From Agarivorans litoreus (GTDB lineage: Bacteria > Pseudomonadota > Gammaproteobacteria > Enterobacterales > Celerinatantimonadaceae), in the NCBI RefSeq assembly GCF_019649015.1, contig NZ_BLPI01000001.1:3281001-3345000 (forward strand): a DNA stretch of 64,000 bases, given 5' to 3'. The translations under genes and the position numbers were made by a program. The notes beneath the pieces are model-generated. The model had not been told where the DNA came from, searched no databases, and was given only the letters and a program-made list of their open reading frames with translations. How positions within the stretch are numbered: position 1 is the first letter of the stretch; each line of letters opens with the position of its first letter. This document shows, one piece after another, positions 36,051-44,100 of this stretch.

Positions 36051-37312
36051 CAGGGCAAGCGCATGAATGTTTTTTGACCGATTGTCTGCGTCGAAACTTA
36101 GCTATCAGCCATTGCTGAGAACCCGGCGACCAACACCTTCTCGAGGTTTTCAGTTTTCATCCAGCAGCGCTTCTGCTTCGTCGGAATACTGGCCTTAGTC
36201 GGCTCAGAGCGCAGCATGTTCAATGACATATGGCGCAGACAAGCTAGGTTTTCCGCTGCGTTCTTTTTAAATATCTGACAGGCGTCTTCCTGCAAACTGA
36301 CATCGAGCACCCAGTGCATCGCTTCAATGGCCCAATGCTCGCGAACAGCAGTGGCAATTTGCGTCGCTGTCATCTCTTTAGAACTGATGTAGTAACGGTA
36401 CTCAAGGCTGGTCGGTTTGCCTTTTTCGGTGCGATAGCTCTCAACCATAGCAATGGTATTCAGGCTGCACCAGTTACTGAAATCGCCTTCCAGCGCATCT
36501 GCTCTGAGTACGTGGCTGATTCGGGATTCTATCCGTCCCCGACCTGTTTCAGTCTGAAGCTCTTGTGCGTCAGGTGATTGCCCGCGCTGCTTACTGAATG
36601 CTGCCTGTACCGCTTTTGCCAGGTTGCTCTGATTGCCCTTTACCGCCAGCAGGTAGTGACCACCTTGCTTAACAATGGCTTTAGCGATCTTGGTCTGGCA
36701 TGCCATGGCATCAATGGTGACCAGTGCGCCACGCAGCTCAAGCATCTTTATCAGTTCCGGGATTGCGATGATTTCGTTGCTCTTGCTGTCGGTTTTTAGC
36801 TGTCCGAGAACCAACTTATTGGCTGACGCATAAGCGCTGACCATGTGGATGGCGCTACTGCGTTCGTCGCGATTGTAGGAGCCTCGGAGCGTTTTGCCAT
36901 CGATAGCAACAACGTTGCCTTCAGTTAGTTCATGTACCGCTTTCATCCACACCAGAAAGCTCTCTCTGAACTGTTCAGGTTCAACGCTTGAGATGATCCG
37001 GGCAAAGGTGTCATCGACAGGAACACCGAGTTTAAAAAGCCCGTGGTCCCTAAACCAGTCGTGGTGGCCAAGCACGTATTCACGAATATCGTGCCAGCCT
37101 TTTGCGCCGGAAATCACCGCACACAAGGTACCAAACAACACATCGAACAGCGGGTGACGCACCTTGGCTCCTTGGCGAGGGTCTTCGACGGGCTTAAAGT
37201 GTTCCTGAAACGATTTGATGTGCATGGTGAGGGCTCCCAAAAAGAGAGCATATGATCACAGACGGCGATCGGCGTCAAATCAAAGGGCGAAAGCGTTCAT
37301 GATCTCGCCCTG
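36051..37312 (-). mobile_element. Complete ISAs1-family insertion sequence
   Basis: 1262 bases. The left end CAGGGCAAGCGCATGAATG and the right end, read inward, CAGGGCGAGATCATGAACG match at 15 of 19 positions. Both are flanked by the ten-base direct repeat GTTTAATATG. One transposase gene fills it. Intact ends, intact transposase and an exact target duplication indicate a recent insertion into the Shedu gene. Base composition is higher in G+C than the genes around it. Confidence 0.93.
36098..37225 (-). CDS. ISAs1-family transposase
   Basis: About 375 residues. It shows the ISAs1/H-repeat pattern: DPRQGAKVRHPLFDVLFGTLCAVISGAKGW at the start, catalytic VAIDGKTLRGS (Asp) and VTIDAMACQTKIA (Asp), and the third acidic residue in EHWAIEAMHWVLDVSLQED. 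It is full length and not frameshifted. The ATG at 37225 (MHIKSF) has GGGAGCC upstream; an earlier ATG at 37240 is in frame. It stands on the strand opposite to the Shedu gene. Confidence 0.95.
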   Translation of the reverse strand: MHIKSFQEHFKPVEDPRQGAKVRHPLFDVLFGTLCAVISGAKGWHDIREYVLGHHDWFRDHGLFKLGVPVDDTFARIISSVEPEQFRESFLVWMKAVHELTEGNVVAIDGKTLRGSYNRDERSSAIHMVSAYASANKLVLGQLKTDSKSNEIIAIPELIKMLELRGALVTIDAMACQTKIAKAIVKQGGHYLLAVKGNQSNLAKAVQAAFSKQRGQSPDAQELQTETGRGRIESRISHVLRADALEGDFSNWCSLNTIAMVESYRTEKGKPTSLEYRYYISSKEMTATQIATAVREHWAIEAMHWVLDVSLQEDACQIFKKNAAENLACLRHMSLNMLRSEPTKASIPTKQKRCWMKTENLEKVLVAGFSAMADS

Positions 37313-37322
37313 GTTTAATATG
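37313..37322 (+). repeat. Target-site duplication of the ISAs1 element, right copy
   Basis: GTTTAATATG, identical to 36041-36050. Reading continues in frame from this copy into the 3' part of the Shedu gene. Confidence 0.95.
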
Positions 37323-38198
37323 CAGCAGCTAAAAACGTTCTTGAACTTCATTCAAGAACTAGATCTTAAAGGGATTGCTGAGCGACGCATTAAACTATCT
37401 GATGACTCAATGGATGTACTTGACACTGAGACTAAACAGAAAATAACTACGTTACTATCAGGCTCTGATGGCGGGGAAGTCGTGAGAGATTTATTGTCTC
37501 AAGGAATGATCACGACTGAGGATCTAGTTAATACGGGTTACCGTAAATCCCAGCTCGAAATATTCAAAAAATTGCTGTATTCAAACCACCTACCACAGTA
37601 CAAAGTCGATATTGGGAAGCCCAATACAAAAGACGAAACGGCATGGCAGCATTTCTTTGCAGCAAATCAATGGATTTTTGGTTATGGCTTGGACTACCGA
37701 TTCCAAGGTATCTTACAAAAGGAGTTTCATGCGTCAGATACTAATGCCGGTGGTAGTGAGGGAGTTATTGCTGACTTCTTAATGGGTAACAATAAGTTCA
37801 CTACATTTGTTGAACTTAAATTACCGACAACCCCACTATTTGGGACTGCCCAGAATAGAGCGAAGAGTTGGAAGTTATCAAAAGAGTTGATGGAAGCTTA
37901 CTCACAAATTTTAGAGCAGAAAGCTAGTGGTACGTTAAAAATTGAAACAACGCGAGATTTATATGCGGATGATTATCGGGAAATTAATCAGAATGCTTAC
38001 GACTCGAAAACAGTTCTAATTGTTGGTAGCTGGGAGCAAGTTGATAAAGCTGTTGAACCCCCAGGTATTAAAAAAATGAAACGCAAAACTCTCGAACTTT
38101 TCCGTAGAGATTCTCGAAACGTAGAAATCATAACCTACGACGAGTTGCTTGAGAGAGCGTCATTCATAGTTTTAAATGAGCATAGCGCAAACAAATAG
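37323..38198 (+). pseudogene. sduA: Shedu (DUF4263) gene, 3' fragment with nuclease domain
   Basis: 291 codons that continue the 5' fragment exactly; joined they give 380 codons. Residues of the joined protein: DETAWQHFFAANQWIFG near 193-209 is the DUF4263 opening. D240 (GVIADFLMG), E253 and K255 (FVELKLP) form a PD-(D/E)XK site, and Q284 lies in the YSQILEQ helix. Shedu proteins are anti-phage nucleases. This half keeps the catalytic residues and could be made from start codons inside the element (ATG at 37215 or 37299, or 37320), so residual activity is possible. Confidence 0.85.
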
Positions 38199-38222
38199 CA
38201 CGCTGCTAATCGGGTAGCTGGA

Positions 38223-38321
38223 GGTAACAAAAGGTGTCAGAGTCAATTTAAATCAATTGATTGAATACGATAGCGAGCTTTTACTGATGTGTTGTGGTCT
38301 AACACCAGATAGGCAGTTACC
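38223..38321. other. Nested inverted repeats after the Shedu gene
   Basis: GGTAAC at 38223 pairs with GTTACC at 38316-38321, and GGTGT at 38233 pairs with ACACC near 38301. It is a two-step palindrome like a recombination or attC-type site, but the core consensus is not met. It could equally be a weak terminator structure. Confidence 0.3.
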
Positions 38322-38325
38322 TTGT

Positions 38326-38979
38326 TTACTTTGATTTATCTGACCATTGCTCGTGGTGAACCAGTTGGCTTAAGTTCTCTCGTTTTAGCCAACCAAATTG
38401 CTCCAGTTCTGGTTTGTCTTCAAAGCCGGATACATAGCCGATACACAGGTAGCCAATAATTTCTAAACGCTCTGGAATGTTAAGGGCAGAGCGAAGAACC
38501 TCGTCGTGAATAATGCTTACCCAGCCTAGGCCAAGGTTTTCGGCGCGGGCGGCCAGCCACATGTTTTGAATAGCACACACGGTGCTGTATAAGTCCATCT
38601 CTGGCTTTATGGTGCGGCCTATTACTACAGGCCCGTTGCGTTCTCTATCGCAGGTAACACAAATGCCTAAGGGCGCTTCTAAAATGCCTTCAAGTTTAAA
38701 GCTTTGGTAGGTCTCGCGTTTATCATCAGCAAACTGTTTGGCCGACTCTTCACTGGCGGCTTGATAACCCTGTTTAATCGCTTGTTTGGTTTGCTCTTTA
38801 CTTACCAAAATAAAATCCCAAGGCTGACTAAAACCTACGCTGGGCGCGTGATGAGCAGCGGCTAGAATACGTTGAATAACGTCGTCGTTAATTGGGGTGC
38901 TTAAGAAGTCTTTGCGTACATCGCGGCGGGAGTAGATGACTTTATAAAGGGCGTCTCGTTCAGCTTGGTTGATATGCAT
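38326..38979 (-). CDS. bluB: 5,6-Dimethylbenzimidazole synthase BluB
   Basis: 217 residues of the nitroreductase fold with the BluB signature: VIYSRRDVRKDFL, HAPSVGFSQPWDFILV (including the Asp region for FMN cleavage) and ENLGLGWVSIIHDEVL. BluB converts reduced FMN and oxygen to the lower ligand of vitamin B12. No other cobalamin gene is adjacent. It lies just right of the Thg1-Shedu block on the other strand, and may mark the return to core genome. Confidence 0.9.
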   Translation of the reverse strand: MHINQAERDALYKVIYSRRDVRKDFLSTPINDDVIQRILAAAHHAPSVGFSQPWDFILVSKEQTKQAIKQGYQAASEESAKQFADDKRETYQSFKLEGILEAPLGICVTCDRERNGPVVIGRTIKPEMDLYSTVCAIQNMWLAARAENLGLGWVSIIHDEVLRSALNIPERLEIIGYLCIGYVSGFEDKPELEQFGWLKRENLSQLVHHEQWSDKSK

Positions 38980-39061
38980 ACTGCGCTTAATATCAAAAAT
39001 TTGCCCTATTAAGCCTTAAGCGAAGATTGACTGCAACGCCTAGCAGCCAGCTTTACCCGCT

Positions 39062-39100
39062 TAAAAACAAACAGCCCCATGGCTATTGCTATGGGGCTGT
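39062..39100 (-). terminator. Rho-independent terminator of the kefG-kefB unit
   Basis: Stem ACAGCCCCAT / ATGGGGCTGT at 39071-39100, followed on the minus strand by a T-rich run (TTGTTTTTA). It is separated from the kefB stop by the short MITE copy. Confidence 0.8.
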
Positions 39101-39106
39101 GTGTAT

Positions 39107-39235
39107 TAGGGGCTGTTGATCTTTGCTGATGGTTTTTGCAGCAATTTATTAGCCCACTAGGCTTCTAAGTGCTCGCCGCGATTAAAGCCCGCTTATCTCG
39201 AACGAAATTTCAACACCAAAGATCAACAGACCCTA
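39107..39235 (+). repeat. MITE-like element, copy 2 (internal deletion derivative)
   Basis: 129 bases. The left 48 and right 80 bases match the copy at 43607 almost exactly. The 137-base difference is an internal deletion whose ends fall on a TTAGCC repeat present at both sides in the long copy. Ends TAGGGGCTGTTGATCTTTG / CAAAGATCAACAGACCCTA. It sits four bases past the kefB stop. Confidence 0.88.
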
Positions 39236-39239
39236 ATGA

Positions 39240-41156
39240 CTATTGCTTAAAGTCGTCTTGATAGTTTTTAGGTGGTGGTGTCCAGCCGCGTTCGGTAAGC
39301 GAGTGACCGTCGCTGCGATCTTTGCTCATGGCTTTGCCTAGTAACTCTTCTAACTGCAAAAACAGTTCGCGGTAGTCGTTGCTAAAGCGGTTGTCTTCGT
39401 TACCCGCTAACCAAGTTTGGTAGAGCTTTTCTTTATTGTCTTTTTCTATCTGGTCAAACGCGGCTTTAAGCTGTTCAGACTTAAAGGGGTGAAAGCCCAA
39501 TTCGTTAAGTGCTCGGCCACCCATTTCTAGTGCAGAGTAGTAGGCCTCGGTAATTATGTGATCGGCACCTAAGCTGCGCAGTTCGTAAGCATGGCCGCGG
39601 TCAAACGCCCGCACCATTAAACGCACATGCGGGTGCGCGTGCTTTACGTATTTAACAATGTCGCGCACCTTCTCTTTATCATCGATGGTGACCACCATAA
39701 GCTTGGCTTCTTCTATCCCCGCTGTATGCAATAGGTCTGGTTGGGTGGCATCGCCAAAGTAGCTTTTAATGTTAATTTTACGCATTAATTCTACTTGGCC
39801 CGCTTGGTGGTCGAGCACCACGGTTTTAATGCCGTTAGCCACTAAAAAGCGGTTGATGATTTGCCCAAAACGACCAATGCCCGCCACAATTACCGTGCCT
39901 TTTTCATCAATTTCATCGGGTTCTTGATGATTCTCGGAGCGCTCGTAACGTGGCAAAATCACTTTGTCATAGAGTATGAACAGGCTCGGTGTTAAGAACA
40001 TTGAGAAGGCCACAACTAGCGACAGGATTTGCGATAAGTCATGCGGAATAACGTGGTTTTGCACGGTGTAGTTAAGCAGTACAAAGCCAAATTCACCGGC
40101 TTGCGCCAAGCTAAGGGCAAACAGCCAGCGGTCGCTGTTTTTAATCTTAAAGATAATCGCTAGAACAAATAAAATGGCGGCTTTGATTAGCATAATGGCT
40201 AAAGCCATGGCGATAACTTTACCCCAATGCAATTGCAATACGCCAAAGTCGACACCCGCACCCACCGTGATAAAGAACAAACCTAACAGTAGCCCTTTAA
40301 AAGGCTCGATGGTGGATTCTAACTCATGCCTAAACTCGCTGTTGGCGAGTACCACGCCAGCTAAAAATGCGCCTAAGGCGGGCGATAAACCTACCAAGCC
40401 CATTAGTGCGGCAATGCCAATAACCAACATTAAAGTGGCGGCGGTAAATATCTCGCGAAGCCCAGAGCTAGCTACGTAACGGAACAGTGGGCGGCTTAGG
40501 TAGTGGCCACCAACCACTAACGCTACAATGGCTACTACCACTACAATGGCGTAAGCCCAGCCGGGTAGGTGAGCTACTAGGTTTAAGCTATCACCATGTT
40601 CGGCAGCTGCAGCACCAAGTTTTTCGGATAAGGCCACTAGCTCTGGCAAAGCTAGCAAAGGAATAAGCGCTAGCATGGGGATTACTGCAATATCTTGAAA
40701 CAGCAATACCGAGAAGGAAGAGCGGCCTCCATCGGTTTTACCTAAACCTTTTTCGTTAAAGGTTTGCAGCACAATGGCGGTAGAGGAGAGCGAGAAAATT
40801 AAACCAACCGCCAAAGCGAACGACCACTGCAGCCCAAAGGCCAAGCAGGCTAACATCACCACCAAGGTGGTGATGCCTACTTGCAAGCCGCCAAGGCCAA
40901 TAAGTTTATGGCGCATATTCCAGAGCATTCTAGGCTCTAGTTCTAGGCCTACCACAAATAACATCATTACTACGCCAAACTCGGCGAAGTGTTGAATAGT
41001 GGCGGTTTCGGCGCCTACCAAACCAATTACAGGACCAATAATCACCCCTGCAATTAAGTAGCCCAATACCGAGCCTAAACCTAAACGTTTGGCCAGTGGC
41101 ACGGCCAGCACGGCGGCAATTAAGTAAACAAAGGCTTGTAAGAAGTAACCGGTCAT
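39240..41156 (-). CDS. kefB: KefB/KefC-like potassium:proton antiporter
   Basis: 638 residues. The membrane part (about 1-380) is a CPA2 antiporter with VIIGPVIGLVG and LSSTAIVLQ and an LSPALGAFLAGVVLA stretch. A soluble TrkA-N/RCK domain follows (about 405-530) with the Rossmann motif VIVAGIGRFGQIINRFL and VVLDHQAGQVELMRK. The C-terminal 100 residues are hydrophilic. It overlaps the oxidoreductase gene upstream by four bases. Kef systems release K+ under electrophile stress and are gated by glutathione adducts. B and C types are not separated here. Confidence 0.9.
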   Translation of the reverse strand: MTGYFLQAFVYLIAAVLAVPLAKRLGLGSVLGYLIAGVIIGPVIGLVGAETATIQHFAEFGVVMMLFVVGLELEPRMLWNMRHKLIGLGGLQVGITTLVVMLACLAFGLQWSFALAVGLIFSLSSTAIVLQTFNEKGLGKTDGGRSSFSVLLFQDIAVIPMLALIPLLALPELVALSEKLGAAAAEHGDSLNLVAHLPGWAYAIVVVVAIVALVVGGHYLSRPLFRYVASSGLREIFTAATLMLVIGIAALMGLVGLSPALGAFLAGVVLANSEFRHELESTIEPFKGLLLGLFFITVGAGVDFGVLQLHWGKVIAMALAIMLIKAAILFVLAIIFKIKNSDRWLFALSLAQAGEFGFVLLNYTVQNHVIPHDLSQILSLVVAFSMFLTPSLFILYDKVILPRYERSENHQEPDEIDEKGTVIVAGIGRFGQIINRFLVANGIKTVVLDHQAGQVELMRKINIKSYFGDATQPDLLHTAGIEEAKLMVVTIDDKEKVRDIVKYVKHAHPHVRLMVRAFDRGHAYELRSLGADHIITEAYYSALEMGGRALNELGFHPFKSEQLKAAFDQIEKDNKEKLYQTWLAGNEDNRFSNDYRELFLQLEELLGKAMSKDRSDGHSLTERGWTPPPKNYQDDFKQ

Positions 41157-41776
41157 AGCAACTCCTTGATAAGGTCAGTATTTTGTACATCTAGTTTGGC
41201 TAAACCGGCTGCAAGTTCAAAATCGAGTTGATTGTTCACTAACGCCTTAAGTAGCTGAGTCCAATCTTCTAAATGTTTTTTGTCGCGATGCTCTTCGGCG
41301 GCAGTTCGAGAGCTAAATAGGGTGAAAGGCGCTAAGTAGCGCATACCGGTTAGTGAGGCAGTTTGCTCTAAGGGGTGCAGTAATTCACGAATAGTAAAAT
41401 GGTTATAACCTTCTTTTCTATAGGCTGCTTCTGCACCGCCTGCAGTAATGGCGCAAAGCAAGGTTTTACCATGCAGCATGGTGCCTTCGTGGCCATAAGC
41501 GAAGCCATATTCCAGCACCAAGTCTTGCCACTCTTTTAAGAGCGCGGGGGTAGAGTACCAATAGAGCGGAAACTGCATAATCACAATATCGTGTGCCAGT
41601 AAGCGTTGTTGCTCTTTGTCTACGTCGATTCGAAAAGTGGGATACTCGCGATATAAATCGATGGCGGTTACACCATCTATTTTGCTGGCAAGCTTGAACA
41701 TAGGCATATTGATTTCAGATCGATCTTGCGACGGGTGTGCAAACAGCAGTAATACTTTATTTTTCTGCTTTAGCAT
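41153..41776 (-). CDS. kefG: KefG/KefF-like NAD(P)H oxidoreductase, Kef ancillary protein
   Basis: 207 residues of the flavodoxin-like NAD(P)H dehydrogenase (quinone) family: LLFAHPSQDRSEINMPMF, IVIMQFPLYWYSTPALLKEWQDLVL and AITAGGAEAAYRKEGYNHF. Its stop overlaps the start of the kefB-like gene (ATGA), which fits the ancillary subunit needed for Kef activity. It may also detoxify quinones. AAGGAA precedes the ATG. Confidence 0.92.
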   Translation of the reverse strand: MLKQKNKVLLLFAHPSQDRSEINMPMFKLASKIDGVTAIDLYREYPTFRIDVDKEQQRLLAHDIVIMQFPLYWYSTPALLKEWQDLVLEYGFAYGHEGTMLHGKTLLCAITAGGAEAAYRKEGYNHFTIRELLHPLEQTASLTGMRYLAPFTLFSSRTAAEEHRDKKHLEDWTQLLKALVNNQLDFELAAGLAKLDVQNTDLIKELL

Positions 41777-41902
41777 TAGTAATTCCTTTTAGCCTTACGT
41801 AATAAGCAATAATAAAAATTGGATTCAATATAGGTAGTTTTTGCAACAAGGTTCAAGTAAAAGCGAATAAGATTAACTAATTAGGCTTATCTTGCGGACT
41901 AA

Positions 41903-42160
41903 CTATTCTACTGTTGCTGACGAGGACTGCGACAAAATATTAAATATTTGTTGTTTTAGATGAACGCGTTGTAGCTTCAGTTGCATGAAGTATTGGTCTT
42001 CTGCGGGAACTTGCGTGGCTTCTAAGCCGCGTATTTTATGGTCGAGTTGATGGTAGCGTTTAGCGAGGGAATTAAAATCGCTGTCTGCTACTTTAAGTTG
42101 ATGAATTTTATCCCGATGTTCTGGAAACTCAAAAATAAGTGCGTGGTTTTCACCTAACAT
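41903..42160 (-). CDS. YdcH/DUF465 family small protein
   Basis: 85 residues, mostly helical: FPEHRDKIHQLKVADSDFNSLAKRYHQLDHKIRGLE, followed by a long charged coiled coil. This is the DUF465 (YdcH) pattern. The function is unknown. A strong AGGAGG precedes the ATG. It stands between the kefG gene and yegS. Confidence 0.92.
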   Translation of the reverse strand: MLGENHALIFEFPEHRDKIHQLKVADSDFNSLAKRYHQLDHKIRGLEATQVPAEDQYFMQLKLQRVHLKQQIFNILSQSSSATVE

Positions 42161-42269
42161 GTTTAGCCTCCTTAGCTTGCTGGCCTACCTTTCAGCTTAG
42201 TCGAAACTCGCTAAGCTAGGGCAGTTAAGCAAGCCTTAGAGGCTAAAGAATTAGCTGCTCGTCTGCCCT

Positions 42270-43208
42270 TTAAGGCATTAAACAAGGACAACAGTCGGCC
42301 ACTATTAGCGGCAAAGCATTGGGAACAACGTCAAAGCGCGCGTGGTTAAATTTATGCGGTTCGCCGTCGAGGTTGGTAGGAATAAACTGCTCAGATTTGG
42401 TTTCTAACCAAGGCGTTTGCCAAGAGACAACATAGTCGGGTGAGATTTTTTCACCTCTACTAAAGGCTGCAGCCTCTTGCAGAACTTGGCTTAAGGCTGT
42501 TGCGGGAAAGTCGCGCACTAAGCAAACATCCATTAAGCCATCGTTTAGGTAGGCATTTGGCCCCAATACTTGGCCGCCACCAGCTTGTTTACCGTTACAT
42601 AAGGCACCAATGATAATGCCGCCAGAAAACTGCTTGTCGGGGCTGCTTATCTTGCCGATATAAGGTTTAAAGTTTAGCGCTTGCATAATGCCCGAGAGAG
42701 TATAAGCGCCACCCCCTAAAAAGTTTTTAAGCTCAACTGGGGTTTCGGCGGTGATTTGTGCACCAAAACCTGCGGTGAGCACGTTCATAAAGTAGAATTT
42801 TTGCTGGTTTTCTAAATCGGTCGCTTGTATTACATCAACCGGTTTGGCGCTGGTTGATAATGCAAATTCGAGCGCGGCTAAGGCGGTATCGGGGATTTCA
42901 CAGGCAGTGGCAAAATCGTTGGCTGTACCCAGTGGCAATACTCCTAGGCTTGGGCGTTGCCCTGCGGGGTATTGCATAAGCGCAGAAACCACCTCTTGCA
43001 CCGAACCATCACCACCACCAATAACTAGTTTTTTATCTGCTGAATTCCAACCTTGCTGGTGGGCCTCGGCGACTAACCGTTCAAGGTCTCCACCTTCCCA
43101 AGTGACTCGTACTTGAATGTCGTGCCCTTGTTTGCGCAGTTGTTGCACCGCTTTGCGTATTTCGGGCTGGTGAGCTTTCTTTCCGTTGAGTATTAGTCGA
43201 AGTTCCAC
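42270..43208 (-). CDS. yegS: Lipid kinase YegS-like (DAGK catalytic domain)
   Basis: 312 residues starting at GTG with GAGG upstream. The diacylglycerol-kinase-type nucleotide motif is LVIGGGDGSVQEVVSALM (residues about 60-77), with LGVLPLGTANDFA after it and a C-terminal GEPHK region. It probably phosphorylates a membrane lipid such as phosphatidylglycerol. No neighbouring lipid gene is in the same unit. Confidence 0.92.
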   Translation of the reverse strand: MELRLILNGKKAHQPEIRKAVQQLRKQGHDIQVRVTWEGGDLERLVAEAHQQGWNSADKKLVIGGGDGSVQEVVSALMQYPAGQRPSLGVLPLGTANDFATACEIPDTALAALEFALSTSAKPVDVIQATDLENQQKFYFMNVLTAGFGAQITAETPVELKNFLGGGAYTLSGIMQALNFKPYIGKISSPDKQFSGGIIIGALCNGKQAGGGQVLGPNAYLNDGLMDVCLVRDFPATALSQVLQEAAAFSRGEKISPDYVVSWQTPWLETKSEQFIPTNLDGEPHKFNHARFDVVPNALPLIVADCCPCLMP

Positions 43209-43308
43209 AATTAGCCTCTATTTAGTAATCAGCAACTTAGCTGCATTATTACTATATGTTCGATTAGCTTTGCTCGCTAGCGATAAGGTATTGAGTGGTG
43301 CTGAAAAC

Positions 43309-43527
43309 TTATGCTAAGCCTTTCATTCGTAGGTATAAACGCTCTACTTTGTCACGTGCCCACTGCGTTTTACGCAAAAACTTAAGGCTAGATTTAATGC
43401 TCGGGTCGTGGGTGAAACAGCGAATGGTAATGCGCGCACCTAATTCTTCCCAACCATAAAATTCAACCAGTTCTTCGAGAATGCTTTGGAGAGTTTTGCC
43501 GTGCAGGGGATTGTTTACTTGAGTCAT
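43309..43527 (-). CDS. VF530-family small DNA-binding protein (second copy)
   Basis: About 72 residues: [28 protein letters not shown], then [30 protein letters not shown]. It is the compact VF530 domain with no tail, close in sequence to the N-terminal part of the protein at 21363. The ATG at 43527 gives this compact form; an earlier in-frame start at 43572 would add 15 residues. The function is not known. Confidence 0.88.
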   Translation of the reverse strand: MTQVNNPLHGKTLQSILEELVEFYGWEELGARITIRCFTHDPSIKSSLKFLRKTQWARDKVERLYLRMKGLA

Positions 43528-44100
43528 GTTGAAGCCTATTGTTTTCTCACCGAGTAATTGTATCAGCTTCAATTAGTCACAGCTAAAGCTATTATACCAA
43601 TCGTACTAGGGTCTGTTGATCTTTGCTGATGGTTTTTGCAGCAATTTATTAGCCATTTAGGCAAGGCAGTGAGTGTGCAGTTAAGTGGGCTTAATAATCA
43701 CTCGCTAACGCTGAATAAATGGCTAAGAAATGCTGCCCGAAGGGTTCGGGTAAGTGAACTTTACTCTTTGTTAAGCACTTCTTGCTTAGCCCACTAGGCT
43801 TCTAAGTGCTCGCCGCGATTAAAGCCCGCTTATCTCGAACAAAATTTCAACACCAAAGATCAACAGACCCTAAGTACTCGTTCATTCTAACTGGTTAAAA
43901 CACTCGATAACTGCGTTAGAATGTTGGCTGTAGAATAACTACTTATCGAAAAATCCTGCCTTACTCTCGAGCATTTTTGCTGCGTTATTTCTGAACACTT
44001 ACTTAGCGTGCTTGGTATTAATGGTTTTGCCGCGGTTTACGCAGACTCTGCTTTACAGATCAGTTATGGTTGTGCGAAAGAGTCAATGGAAACGGATTAA
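43528..44100. other. Intergenic region with MITE copy 3 and a second repeat
   Basis: 573 bases between the VF530 gene and the coiled-coil protein gene. The left half is the long MITE copy (43607-43872). The right half contains an inverted repeat CATTCTAAC/GTTAGAATG (43883-43891 and 43915-43923). No protein of note is encoded. Promoters for the gene at 44101 must lie in the last 200 bases. Confidence 0.6.
43607..43872 (+). repeat. MITE-like element, copy 3 (full length)
   Basis: 266 bases with perfect 19-base inverted ends TAGGGTCTGTTGATCTTTG / CAAAGATCAACAGACCCTA. An inner palindrome pairs GCAGCAATTTATTAGCCATT with the complement ending GCTGC, and the core GCCCGAAGGGTTCGGG forms a tight hairpin. 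Related to the copies at 18203 and 39107. It is non-coding. The surrounding GTAC-TA-AGTAC fits a TA-type target. Confidence 0.9.
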
